From positions 124,001 through 188,000 of the forward strand of contig CAVWFK010000034.1 in NCBI GenBank assembly GCA_963754235.1: DNA of 64,000 bases, written 5' to 3'. The notes below the pieces were generated by a model. That model was not told the DNA's origin. It did not search any database and was given only the letters and a program-made list of their open reading frames with translations. This document shows, piece by piece, positions 11,706 to 19,848 of this stretch. The DNA comes from DATAYA01 sp963754235 (GTDB lineage Bacteria; Pseudomonadota; Alphaproteobacteria; Acetobacterales; Acetobacteraceae). The position numbers and the translations under genes were made by a program. Numbering within the stretch: the first letter of the stretch is position 1; each line of letters starts with the position of its first letter.

Positions 11706-12455
11706 GTGGCGGCAACGCACATCAATGCGCTGGGCCAGTTTCAGCTCCACAGCGTGTTCGGCCAGGCCGGCGCTTCGGTTGGTTTTTCGCAATCGAACCT
11801 GATGATGGTGCTCGCGGCCGCGATCACCCTGTTCGCCCTGGTCTGGGGAATGCGCAAGCGGGCGCAGGTGCCGGGACGGGGGCAGGCGCTGGCCGAGATG
11901 TCCTACGAGGCTGTGCTCGGGATGTGTCTCGACACGATCGGGCCGGAGGGACGACGCTTCTTCCCGTTCATCTTCACCCTGTTCGCGTTCATCCTGCTCG
12001 GCAACCTGATCGGCGTATGGCCCTACGCGTTCACCTTCACCAGCCATATCGCGGTGACCGGCTTCATGGCGCTGTTCGTGGTGGTGATGACCACGGTCGT
12101 CGGGATCGCCATCCACGGGTGGCGCTTCTTCAGCTACTTCTTCCCGCAGGGCGTGCCGGTGGCGCTGGCGCCGCTGCTGGTGCCGGTCGAGGTCATGTCC
12201 TACCTGTCGCGGCTGATCTCGCTGTCGGTGCGACTGTTCGCCAACATGGTCGCCGGTCACGTGATGCTCGAAGTGTTCGCGGCCTTCGTGCTGATGCTGG
12301 GTGCTGCGGGCATCCTGGGCTGGGTGCCGGCGGCGCTCGCCCTCGCCGTCAACGTGGCACTGATTGGCTTCGAGATTCTGGTGGCCGTGCTGCAGGCCTA
12401 CGTGTTTGCGATCCTCACCTGCATCTACCTGCACGACGCCGTTCACTTGCACTAA
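11706..12455 (+). CDS. atpB: F0F1 ATP synthase subunit a
   Basis: A 249-residue polytopic subunit forming the proton half-channels next to the c ring. The essential arginine is in LSVRLFANMVAGH, in the conserved fourth helix, and the C-terminal helices carry FEILVAVLQAYVFAIL. The GTG at 11706 gives an N-terminus (HINALGQFQLH) typical of alphaproteobacterial subunit a. The frame is open further upstream, but that overlaps atpI out of frame. The ribosome site is weak (GGGGGACGGG). Confidence 0.94.
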   Translation: MAATHINALGQFQLHSVFGQAGASVGFSQSNLMMVLAAAITLFALVWGMRKRAQVPGRGQALAEMSYEAVLGMCLDTIGPEGRRFFPFIFTLFAFILLGNLIGVWPYAFTFTSHIAVTGFMALFVVVMTTVVGIAIHGWRFFSYFFPQGVPVALAPLLVPVEVMSYLSRLISLSVRLFANMVAGHVMLEVFAAFVLMLGAAGILGWVPAALALAVNVALIGFEILVAVLQAYVFAILTCIYLHDAVHLH

Positions 12456-12524
12456 CCCACTTCCTGCTCTCGCTCCCCTCTCCTGGCACGCCGCCCCTCG
12501 GACGCACAGAAAGGAACTTCGTCG

Positions 12525-12749
12525 ATGGATCTCCTCTCCGCCAAGCAGATTGGTGCGGGTCTCGCCGTGATCGCGCTGGCCGGGGTCGGCGCCGGGATTG
12601 GGAATATCTTCGCCGCCCTGGTCACCAGCGTCGCCCGCAATCCGGCCGCCCGCGAGCGCGTGTTCGGCCTCGCCATCCTGGGCTTCGCGCTTACTGAGGC
12701 GGTGGCGCTCTACGCGCTGGTGATCGCGTTCCTGATCCTCTTCACCTGA
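12525..12749 (+). CDS. atpE: F0F1 ATP synthase subunit c
   Basis: A 74-residue hairpin of two transmembrane helices that makes the proton-driven rotor ring. The ion-binding carboxylate is the Glu in FALTEAVALYAL, and the polar loop is ARNPAARE. The glycine pattern GVGAGIG of the first helix is intact. No sodium-type Gln/Glu signature is seen, so proton coupling is expected. It lies 69 bp after atpB. Confidence 0.96.
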   Translation: MDLLSAKQIGAGLAVIALAGVGAGIGNIFAALVTSVARNPAARERVFGLAILGFALTEAVALYALVIAFLILFT

Positions 12750-12760
12750 TCGGACCGCGC

Positions 12761-13438
12761 GTGCGCCCGACGCGATCCTTGCTCGCTGGCCTGCTCGCCC
12801 TCCTACCCGCGCTGGCGCTGGCGGCCGCGCCCGCCCCGTCGGCTAACCCGACCAGGATTCCCCACCCTACCGCATCCACGCCCACCCGCGGCGGAATGCC
12901 GCAGCTCAACTTCAACAATCCGCTGACGCTCGATCAGGTAGGCTGGCTCATCGTCATCTTCGCGGTGCTCTACGTCCTGTTGTGGCGCTGGGCGCTGCCG
13001 CTTGTGGCGGGGGTCGTGGAAGGCCGGGCGGCCTCGATCAAGAGCGATCTCGAAGCCGCCCAGCAAGCCAAGGCGGAGGCCGATACGGCGGTGACCGATC
13101 TGACCCGTGCCACGCGCGAGGCTCATGCCGCCGCGCAGGCGCGGATCGCCGAGGCGGTCGGCCGCGCCAAGGCGGAGGCCGCCGAACAGGCGCGGATCGC
13201 GAACGAACGACTAGAGGCACAGCTCGGCGAGGCCGAGGCGCGCATCGGCGAGGCGCGCCAGGCCGCGATGGGCGCCCTGCGCGACGTGGCGCGCGAGACC
13301 ACCGCGACGATCGTCGCCCGCCTGATCGGCCGCCCGGCCGGAGCGGACGCGGTCGATGCGGCGGTCGGGGGTGCCATGGCCGCGGGCACACCGGGCGGTC
13401 GGGGCTCGGGCGGTCGGGGCTCGGGCGGACGGGGCTGA
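12761..13438 (+). CDS. atpF': F0F1 ATP synthase subunit b' with signal-like N-terminus and Gly-Arg tail
   Basis: A 225-residue peripheral-stalk subunit. Residues 1-22 look like a cleavable signal sequence (SLLAGLLALLPALALAAAP), then a membrane anchor near residues 58-80 (VGWLIVIFAVLYVLLWRWAL) and a long alanine-rich coiled coil. A signal-like N-terminus before MPQLNF is familiar from acetic acid bacteria. The GTG at 12761 is used because it gives the whole N-terminus; the internal ATG before PQLNF is an alternative. Odd feature: the C-terminus ends in three GGRGS-type repeats encoded by a 15-bp tandem repeat. Its start is 12 bp after atpE. Confidence 0.88.
   Translation: MRPTRSLLAGLLALLPALALAAAPAPSANPTRIPHPTASTPTRGGMPQLNFNNPLTLDQVGWLIVIFAVLYVLLWRWALPLVAGVVEGRAASIKSDLEAAQQAKAEADTAVTDLTRATREAHAAAQARIAEAVGRAKAEAAEQARIANERLEAQLGEAEARIGEARQAAMGALRDVARETTATIVARLIGRPAGADAVDAAVGGAMAAGTPGGRGSGGRGSGGRG
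13393..13437 (+). repeat. 15-bp tandem repeat, three copies, at the end of atpF'
   Basis: Units at 13393-13407, 13408-13422 and 13423-13437 follow GGGCGGTCGGGGCTC. The first two are identical; the third has A for T and ends inside the stop codon. They encode the Gly-Arg-Gly tail of subunit b'. The array looks like a recent slippage product. Confidence 0.85.
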
Positions 13439-13448
13439 GGAGCAGATC

Positions 13449-13952
13449 GTGTCCGAGATCACCGAGCCGCGCTTCTGGGTGGCGGTCGCCTTCGTCATCT
13501 TCTTCATTGTGTTCGGCCGCAGGCTGTGGCGCGTGATCGTCGGGATGCTCGACGCGCGCGCCGCTGCCGTCCGGGCCGAACTCGAGGAGGCGGCGCGGCT
13601 GCGCCAGGAGGCCGAGGCGATGCTGCGCGACGCCTCCGCCCGCCGCGACGCCGCGATCCGCGATGCCGAGGCGCTGCTCGCCTCGGCCCAGGGGGAGGCC
13701 GCGCGCGTCGCCGCCGCCGCCCGCACCGAGGCCGAGGCCGCCGGCCGCCGGCGCGAGCAGATGGCGCTCGACCGCATCGCCGCCGCCGAGAAGGCCGCGG
13801 TGACCGAAGTGCGCATGGTCGCCGCCGACATCGCGACGCGTGCCGCCGAGCGGGTGATCGCGACCGAGCTCACGCCGCAGGACGACGCGGCCCTGGTCGA
13901 TCACGCGATCGGCGGGCTTGCCGCCGCCCTCTCCGGCCGGCGCGCGGCGTGA
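13449..13952 (+). CDS. atpF: F0F1 ATP synthase subunit b
   Basis: A 167-residue stalk subunit: a membrane helix at about residues 8-26 (FWVAVAFVIFFIVFGRRLW), then a long charged coiled coil and a C-terminal part binding F1 delta. The GTG start follows GAGGAG. Pairing with b' gives the heterodimeric stalk usual for alphaproteobacteria. Last gene of the F0 operon; the F1 genes are not in this window. Confidence 0.93.
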   Translation: MSEITEPRFWVAVAFVIFFIVFGRRLWRVIVGMLDARAAAVRAELEEAARLRQEAEAMLRDASARRDAAIRDAEALLASAQGEAARVAAAARTEAEAAGRRREQMALDRIAAAEKAAVTEVRMVAADIATRAAERVIATELTPQDDAALVDHAIGGLAAALSGRRAA

Positions 13953-14032
13953 GGCCAGTCGTCCAGCAGATCGGCTCCCCCAACCCCCTCCCCGTTGCGA
14001 GGTTGTCCAGTTCGAGGGAGACAAACCAACCG

Positions 14033-14077
14033 ATGGCATATATCGAGGCCGTAACGGGCGGCGCCCCTTGCCTCTGA
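14033..14077 (+). CDS. Possible 14-codon leader ORF ahead of nadX
   Basis: An ATG at 14033 preceded by GAGGGAG encodes 14 residues (MAYIEAVTGGAPCL) and stops at 14077, overlapping the TTG start of the next gene out of frame. It may be a coupling leader, or the sign of a lost base fusing it to the gene behind. Only the strong ribosome site supports it. Confidence 0.3.
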   Translation: MAYIEAVTGGAPCL

Positions 14078-14871
14078 CGGTCGCGATCGGCGGCCTCGGC
14101 GCGATCGGCCTGCCGCTCGCGCGGGCGCTGGATCGCGGAGTTGAGGGGCTGCGGCTGATCGCGGTCGCGGACCGCGACGACGACCGCGCGCGGGCCAAGC
14201 TCGCGGGCCTCCGGCATCGGCCGGTGATCACCGATCTGGACGGGCTGGCGCGGGCCGACATCGTGGTGGAGGCCGCGCCGGCTGCCGTGTTCGAAGAGAT
14301 CGCAATACCGGCGATCGAAGCGGGACGCATCCTGGTGCCGGCCTCGGTCGGGGCGCTGCTGCCGCGCATGGCGCTCGTCGCGCGGGCGCGGGAGATGGGG
14401 GCCAGGATCGTGGTGCCGAGCGGGGCGCTGCTCGGGCTGGATGCGGTGCGCGCCGCCGCCGAGGGCGAAGTCACGACGGTCGAGATCGAGACCCGCAAGC
14501 CGCCCGCCGGCCTGGTGGGTGCCCCTTATCTGGCGGCGCACGGGATCGCGCTGGACGGTATGGATGCGGCGCGACTGGTGTTCGAGGGCAACGCGCGGGA
14601 AGCCGCCGCCGGCTTCCCAGCCAATGTCAACGTCGCCGCGGCCCTGGCGCTCGCCGGCATCGGGCCGGAACGGACGATGGTGCGTATCTGGGCCGACCCC
14701 GCCATGACGCGCAACCGCCACACGATCCGTGTCGAGGCCGAGGCGGCGCGCTTTTCCATGACCATCGAGGGCGTGCCGAGCGAGGATAATCCGCGCACCG
14801 GCCGGCTGACGCCGCTCTCGGTGCTGGCGTGCCTGCAGGGACTGGTCTCGACCCTGAAGATCGGCACTTGA
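14068..14871 (+). CDS. nadX: L-aspartate dehydrogenase-like protein (DUF108 family)
   Basis: About 267 residues with an N-terminal Rossmann motif (AIGGLGAIG) and the family's C-terminal catalytic domain. The conserved His lies in NRHTIRVE, and FPANVNVAAALALAG is a strong family stretch. Known members oxidise L-aspartate to iminoaspartate for NAD synthesis or amino-acid breakdown. The start is uncertain: no ATG fits, and TTG at 14068 gives the normal N-terminus just before the Rossmann strand. The only good ribosome site serves the overlapping 14-codon ORF, so coupling or a small sequence error is possible. The next gene overlaps its stop by 4 nt (TTGA). Confidence 0.75.
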   Translation: MPLTVAIGGLGAIGLPLARALDRGVEGLRLIAVADRDDDRARAKLAGLRHRPVITDLDGLARADIVVEAAPAAVFEEIAIPAIEAGRILVPASVGALLPRMALVARAREMGARIVVPSGALLGLDAVRAAAEGEVTTVEIETRKPPAGLVGAPYLAAHGIALDGMDAARLVFEGNAREAAAGFPANVNVAAALALAGIGPERTMVRIWADPAMTRNRHTIRVEAEAARFSMTIEGVPSEDNPRTGRLTPLSVLACLQGLVSTLKIGT

Positions 14872-15678
14872 GCCGTCGCGGCGCGCGGCTTGCCCTTGCC
14901 TGGGTGTTGCTCGCGCCGTCCGCCAGTGCTGCCCCCGGATGGTCGCCGGATTGCGCACGATGCGAGGCGATCTTCACCGTTGGCGGCCAGCCGCTGCATA
15001 TCGAGAAGCGCGGCGGCATCGGTCCCATCGTGGTGTTCGAATCCGGCCTTGGCGCCGATACGTCGGCGTGGCGCCGGGTCGTCGGTCCGATCGCCTGGTT
15101 CGCGCAGGCGGTGCTCTATGACCGCGCCGGACTTGGGGCGAGCCAGCCACTGGCCGCACCGGGCCGGCCGATCGCGGCGCGCGGTGTCGCCGACGCGCTC
15201 CATCGCTTGCTCGCGCAAGCCGGCCTGCGTCCTTCGTTCATTCTCGTCGGTCATTCGCTCGGCGGCCTCTATGCGCAGATGTTCGCGCGCCTCTATCCGG
15301 GCGAAGTCGCGGGGATGGTGCTGCTCGAATTCGAGCAGCGCGGACGCCCCTGAGGAGCTGAAGACGCGCGCACGCCTCGTGTCGGGATCGGCCGAGTTTC
15401 TGGAGGAGGAGGGCGTTCGAGAGAGCAATCGGGAGGTGCATGCCGCCGGCCCGTTTCCAAAGATCCCGCTGACGGTAATTGCCGCGACGGATCACGGACC
15501 GCATTTCCGCCGCTGGGAGCCGACGCTGATGCGGTTGCAGCGGCAGCTCGCGACGCTGTCGCCGCGCGGCACGCTGGTGGTCGCGCGCGGTAGCGGCCAC
15601 GACGTGGCCGCCGACCGGCCCGCGTTGGTCATCGCCGCCGTTCGTTCGATGGCCGATGCGGTCCGGGCTCGCCGTTGA
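14868..15678 (+). CDS. Secreted alpha/beta hydrolase, one frameshift
   Basis: An alpha/beta-hydrolase fold protein with a signal-like N-terminus (LALAWVLLAPSASA), nucleophile Ser in GHSLGG and catalytic His in GSGHDVAADRP. The frame breaks near 15328: deleting one A of GAATTC restores LDSSSADAPEELKTRARL, the sequence expected after the MVLL strand. A single-base insertion, real or a sequence error, therefore splits an otherwise complete gene. The TTG start overlaps the nadX stop, implying coupled translation. Substrate unknown. Confidence 0.75.
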
Positions 15679-15747
15679 TCGCCGGTCTCGGGCCGGTGCT
15701 ATGCTCCACCGCCAGACAATGAGCGCGCTGCTTTCAAGGGGAAAAGC

Positions 15748-16599
15748 ATGACTGACCGCGTGACACGCCGCAACCTCGCCGGGGCGGCGCTGCTGCCCGC
15801 CTCGCTGGCGCTGATCGAACCTGCGCAGGCGGCGACCGCCCAGGGGGGCGAGAGCACCTTCGAGCGCGTCCGTCGCACCGGCACGCTGCGCATCGCGGCG
15901 CTGCCGGGCGAGGTGCCCTATTTCCAGAAGGACCTCGTGAGCGGCACCTGGAAAGGCGCTTGCATCAGCATGGCGCAGGACATCGCGAAGCTGTTCAACG
16001 CCCGCCTCGCCTATGTCGAGGCGACCTACGGCACCTCGGTGCTCGATCTGCAATCGAACAAGGTCGATCTCGCCTTCGCGCTGAACCCGACCGGGCAGCG
16101 CGCGCTCTCGATCGGCTTCACGCACCCGATGATCATCCATCCGTTCGGCTGCCTGGCGAAGCACGGTTTCGCGCCGAAGACCTGGGGCGACATCAACAAG
16201 CCGAACATCAGGGTCGCGTTCGACATCGGCTCGCTGCACGAGACCTGCGCCAAGCGCTTCGCGCCCGACGCACAGCACGTGGGCTATCCGAATCGCGACG
16301 ATGCGATCCTCGCCCTGCAATCGGGCAAGGTCGATGTGGACATCCTCGCCGCCATTCTCGGCCTGTCAGCGGTCGGCAAGAATCCGAGCCTCGGGCCGTA
16401 TTATCTGTTGACGGAACCGCTGGTGGCACTCCCGTCCGACTTTGGCATCCAGCGCGAGCCGGACACGCGGTTCCAGGACGTGCTCAACGCCTGGCTCGAC
16501 TTCAACCGCGGCATCGGCCAGATCCGCGAGTGGCTGCTCGACGGCCTGGCGCTGGCGGGGGTGAAGCACAGCCAGGTGCCGCCGGAAGTCACGTTCTGA
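15748..16599 (+). CDS. Amino-acid-type ABC transporter substrate-binding protein
   Basis: A 283-residue periplasmic binding protein of the polar amino-acid family. The N-terminus RRNLAGAALLPASLALIEPAQA is a secretion signal with a twin-arginine look. The mature part begins near residue 30 and has the type II binding fold (GTLRIAALPGEVPYF near the start). The ligand cannot be read from sequence. It sits 24 bp before the permease gene; no ATPase gene follows, so the ATPase must be supplied from elsewhere. Confidence 0.85.
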   Translation: MTDRVTRRNLAGAALLPASLALIEPAQAATAQGGESTFERVRRTGTLRIAALPGEVPYFQKDLVSGTWKGACISMAQDIAKLFNARLAYVEATYGTSVLDLQSNKVDLAFALNPTGQRALSIGFTHPMIIHPFGCLAKHGFAPKTWGDINKPNIRVAFDIGSLHETCAKRFAPDAQHVGYPNRDDAILALQSGKVDVDILAAILGLSAVGKNPSLGPYYLLTEPLVALPSDFGIQREPDTRFQDVLNAWLDFNRGIGQIREWLLDGLALAGVKHSQVPPEVTF

Positions 16600-16623
16600 G
16601 CGCACGCCGCCGCGGCGGGCGGA

Positions 16624-17289
16624 ATGCACTACCAGTGGGATTTCGGCTTTCTCCAGCGCTACCTGCCGCTGCTGTGGAAGGGCACGCTGGTCACGCTCGC
16701 CTACACGGCGGGGACGATCCTGCTCGGCCTGCTGATCGGGCTGTTGCTCGGCCTCGGCCGGCTGTCGCGCTCGCGGCTGGTGAACACGCCGCTGGTCGCG
16801 CTGATCGAAGCGTTCCGCTGCACGCCACTGCTGGTGCAGATCGTCTGGGTCTATTATGCGCTGCCGGTGCTGCTGCACATTCAGATCCCGGCGGTCACGG
16901 CGGCGACGGTGACGCTCTCGTTCTATACCGGCGTGTTCTATGCCGAGATCTTCCGCGGCGGCATCATCTCGATCGAGCGCGGACAGTGGGACGCGGCGCG
17001 GGCGCTTGGCCTGCGGCGCTGGCCGATGATGCGTGATGTGATCCTGCCGCAGGCGGTGCGCCGGATGGTGCCGCCGTTCATGAATCAATCGATCACGCAG
17101 CTCAAGAACACGTCGCTGGTCTCGACGATCGCGGTGCCCGACCTGTTGTATCAGGGCACGCTGATCACGGCGGACACGTACCGCCCGCTCGAGGTCTACA
17201 CGGTGGTCGCGTTGATCTATTTCGCGCTGCTGTTCCCGGCGACGCGGCTGGTGCAGGCCTACGAGGCGCGGCTCGCGCGGGCACGTTGA
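16624..17289 (+). CDS. Amino-acid ABC transporter permease (HisM type)
   Basis: A 221-residue inner-membrane permease with about five hydrophobic helices. The EAA loop that contacts the ATPase is at ERGQWDAARALGLRRWPMMR, and the RCTPLLVQI segment is typical of polar amino-acid permeases. It pairs with the binding protein just upstream. One permease may form a homodimer, or a second lies elsewhere. A palindromic repeat follows 3 bp after the stop and may end transcription. Confidence 0.9.
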   Translation: MHYQWDFGFLQRYLPLLWKGTLVTLAYTAGTILLGLLIGLLLGLGRLSRSRLVNTPLVALIEAFRCTPLLVQIVWVYYALPVLLHIQIPAVTAATVTLSFYTGVFYAEIFRGGIISIERGQWDAARALGLRRWPMMRDVILPQAVRRMVPPFMNQSITQLKNTSLVSTIAVPDLLYQGTLITADTYRPLEVYTVVALIYFALLFPATRLVQAYEARLARAR

Positions 17290-17292
17290 CGA

Positions 17293-17344
17293 AAAGGGGT
17301 CTGGGGCCGCCGGCCCCAGCGGGGTTCGGGGCGGAGCCCCGACC
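17293..17344 (+). repeat. Dispersed double-hairpin repeat, copy A
   Basis: AAGGGGT is followed by a perfect palindrome (CTGGGGCC/GGCCCCAG, 17301-17319), then GGGGTTCGGGGCGGAGCCCC (17321-17340) and GACCTT. It lies between the convergent permease and beta-roll genes, so it could act as a two-way terminator. Related copies are at 23381 and 25971. Confidence 0.75.
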
Positions 17345-17347
17345 TTC

Positions 17348-18499
17348 TTACAGGAACGCCGACGCGTTCAGATTGGTCACGCCCTCGATGCGGATCGTCG
17401 TGTTGTCCGACAGGGTCAGCACCGTGGCACCGTTGGCGACGGTCGCGCCGGCGAGCGCGTTCGAGGCCTCGCTGGGGCTATAGCCGCCGGCGAGGAACAG
17501 GCGATCGCCCTTGGCCTCGTTGAAGCCGAAGATGTCCACGCTGCCGCCCGACGAGAACCCGTTGAGGATGGAGTAGAAGTCGGTCCCGGTGCCGCCGATG
17601 ATCGTGTTGCTGCCGCTGCCGGCGATGTAAAAATCCGTCCCCGAGCCGCCGCCGAAGATGTCATTGCCGGTGCCGCCCCAGAACACGTTATTGCCGCTCC
17701 CATTGACGCCGATGATCGCCTCGTTGCCGGCACCGCAGGCGATCAGATCCTGGCCGGGGCCGTTGGCCGCCATGATGTCGCCGTTGCCCTCGCCGAAGAT
17801 CACGGTCGCCTGCTGGCCGGCGGCGACGACGTTGTTGCCTTCCTTGCTGCCGGCGAACAGCCCGCCGCCCTGGCCGCCGAAGATCGTCACCGGCGCGGTC
17901 GCGTTGATGCCGACGACGGTCGAGTTGCCCTGGCCGGCGCCGAGGAATTCGAGCGGGCCGTTGCCGAACACCAGGGCGTTGCCGCTGGCGTTGATCGTGG
18001 CCGGGCCGGCACCGGCGGTGATGGTGTCGTTGCCGAGCGAATCGAGCGAGTCCGTGCCGCCGCTCAGGAAGATCGTGTTGTTCCCGAGGCCGCCGGTCAG
18101 GGTCGTGGTGCCCGATCCCGCCGTCACCGTGTCGTCGCCGGAGAGCAGGGTGAGATAGCCCTGCGGGTTGTTGCCCGCGATCGCGCCTACCAGCGGTTGT
18201 GGAGGGAAGTTAGTGACCGAGTCGATCAGGATGGGGAGGCCGCCCGGGACCTCCTCGACCTCGATGATGCCGGTCACGGTGCCGCCGAGCACCTGTTTCA
18301 GCGCCGGGTCGTTCGGGATCGGGTTGCCGTACTGGAACGCTCCCTCGAGCAGGATGAAGTGGTTCGGATCGCCGCCGGGGAAGTCGAGCGCGATCGCCGA
18401 TCCGTCCGGCTGCTCGGCACTGACATCTGAGAGTTGCAGCGTGCCGATCGGACTGAGCCGGTAATTGAACGACAGATTACCGATCGCGACCGTCGCCAT
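17348..18499 (-). CDS. Beta-roll (hemolysin-type) repeat protein, probably surface or secreted
   Basis: A 383-residue Gly/Asn/Thr-rich acidic protein with no signal peptide. Residues about 115-325 are short repeats of the type GxGNNxIxxGGTG; the clearest calcium-binding-like units are GGTGNDIFGGGSGTDFY and GGTGTDFYSIL. The C-terminus is short, with hydrophobic and small residues (LNASAFL), as in type I secretion substrates. The ATG follows AAGGAG. No type I secretion genes are nearby. Its role as adhesin or matrix protein is inferred from composition. Confidence 0.75.
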   Translation of the reverse strand: MATVAIGNLSFNYRLSPIGTLQLSDVSAEQPDGSAIALDFPGGDPNHFILLEGAFQYGNPIPNDPALKQVLGGTVTGIIEVEEVPGGLPILIDSVTNFPPQPLVGAIAGNNPQGYLTLLSGDDTVTAGSGTTTLTGGLGNNTIFLSGGTDSLDSLGNDTITAGAGPATINASGNALVFGNGPLEFLGAGQGNSTVVGINATAPVTIFGGQGGGLFAGSKEGNNVVAAGQQATVIFGEGNGDIMAANGPGQDLIACGAGNEAIIGVNGSGNNVFWGGTGNDIFGGGSGTDFYIAGSGSNTIIGGTGTDFYSILNGFSSGGSVDIFGFNEAKGDRLFLAGGYSPSEASNALAGATVANGATVLTLSDNTTIRIEGVTNLNASAFL

Positions 18500-18860
18500 T
18501 ATTACGCTCCTTCACCAATCACGCGTCCGTCACGGCGAAGGACAGCGTTCGTTCCAATAATAATACCATGCCAAGTGGCCCGAGACACCTCACGCTTTGG
18601 TGTGCCGATCGCGCGTTCGTGAAGCAACCGAGCTACGCCAGCAGAATCCCTTGACGCGAAAGATTCTAGAACGGAATAATGTGTAAAAGCTAATTGCCTA
18701 AGTGCCAATCCCGTCCGGCGGGCTAAATCTTAACCGTTTGATGCGGCGTCATTTTTTCGCTTGGCACAGCATTTGCTAGTCCTTCGTTGCCGGCCAAGTC
18801 TGGCGGCGTGCAGGCCCAGCGCCCGGGAAAATCCCGTCGCGCCTTCGAAAGGAGATTACA
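18500..18860. other. AT-richer divergent control region between beta-roll and PEP-CTERM genes
   Basis: A 361 bp region clearly richer in A/T than its surroundings. It holds the beta-roll gene's upstream region, a sigma-54 site at 18762-18777, and a possible sigma-70 site reading right (TTGACG 18651-18656, 18-base spacer, AATAAT 18675-18680). No convincing gene is seen inside. Confidence 0.5.
18762..18777 (+). promoter_or_regulatory. Sigma-54 (-24/-12) promoter for the PEP-CTERM gene
   Basis: TGGCACAGCATTTGCT matches the RpoN consensus TGGCAC-N5-TTGCW, with the GG and GC dinucleotides exactly 12 bases apart. Transcription should start near 18788, about 70 bases before the ATG. In several bacteria PEP-CTERM genes are under RpoN with the PrsK/PrsR pair; that pair is not in this window. 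Confidence 0.7.
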
Positions 18861-19223
18861 ATGACGAGCACGGCACTCATCACCCGCACCGCTGTTATTG
18901 CCCTCGGCGCATTCCTGACCCTGCACCAGCCGGCGAGCGCCGGTATGGCGCCGACCCTTCAGACCGCCAGCTCCGGCGGCACGAACTGGACCTATACCGC
19001 CGGCGCGACCGGGCGCACGTACAATTTCGCCCCGATCCAGGGCACCGATTGGATGGGCGGCAGCCAGGGCGCAGCGGCGGTGGCCGCCACCACCTCGCCC
19101 GGCTCCTTGACGGGCGGCTCGTTACCGGGCGCCGTGACGGCCCGCGTGCCCGAGCCCGGCACCCTCGCGCTGCTCGGCTTCCCGCTGCTGTTCGTCGCCG
19201 CGATCGTTCGCCGGCGCCGCTGA
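18861..19223 (+). CDS. Small PEP-CTERM sorting-domain protein
   Basis: A 120-residue exported protein. Residues 1-27 are a signal peptide ending in ASA. The middle is small, low-complexity and Gly/Ser/Thr/Ala-rich. The C-terminus has the full tripartite sorting signal: VPEPGT, a hydrophobic helix (LALLGFPLLFVAAIV) and RRRR. Such proteins are processed by an exosortase and are usually linked to exopolysaccharide and biofilm matrix. The ATG follows AAAGGAGATT. A sigma-54 promoter lies upstream and a decayed copy downstream. No exosortase gene is in the window. Confidence 0.88.
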   Translation: MTSTALITRTAVIALGAFLTLHQPASAGMAPTLQTASSGGTNWTYTAGATGRTYNFAPIQGTDWMGGSQGAAAVAATTSPGSLTGGSLPGAVTARVPEPGTLALLGFPLLFVAAIVRRRR

Positions 19224-19309
19224 AGGCTGGCCCGAACCGGTACGGGTCGTCTCCTATTCTAGACGCTTGATACCCTGTGTGCTATCGTGGGTTTCATAAG
19301 GAAGCTCCC

Positions 19310-19700
19310 ACGACCAGCACCGCGATCATTCTCCGCGCTGGCGCCCTGGCCCTCGGCGCATTCGTGAGCCTGCACCTGCCGGCACAGGCCAGGCTGATCC
19401 CAACGCTTGAGATCGCCACCGCCGGCAGCGCGAGCTGGACCTACACGATTGGCGGGCCGGGACACGCATTCAATTTCGGCCCCGCCCAGGGCACTGACTG
19501 GCTGGGCGGGAGCCCTGGCAGCGGGGCGAGTGCGACCGTGGCGCCGCCCGGCTCGACCCCGAGCAGCTCGTCAGCAGACGGTTCGACGACCGGCGGGTTG
19601 CCAACGGGCGGATCGACATCGAACGCTCCCGAGCCGGGCACTCTCGCCCTGGTTGGTTCCACTCCTCTTTATCGTCACCATGGTGCGCCGGCGGCGCTGA
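19310..19700 (+). pseudogene. Decayed paralogue of the PEP-CTERM protein
   Basis: A tandem copy of the preceding gene: the codons align from the start (TSTAII for TSTALI), then ALGAFVSLHLPAQA, SWTYTIGGPGHAFNF and GTDWLGG. The expected ATG is ACG at 19310. Near 19665 the frame shifts between PEPGTLALVG and the hydrophobic/basic tail (VPLLFIVTMVRRRR), so the sorting signal is split. A GTG at 19277 could start the frame but would destroy the signal peptide. The two lesions suggest real decay. The Ser/Gly/Thr spacer is longer than in the intact copy. Confidence 0.75.
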
Positions 19701-19848
19701 ACTTCGGCCAGAGTCGTAGATATTTACGTCTGTTGCCGACGGCCGACGCCGGATTTCGTGATATCCTCACAATAGAACGACGTCTTCGCTGCCTCCACCG
19801 CTTTTGGTCACGCCGCCGTGATCAACGCCGCCGAAAGCCGGGCGGCTC

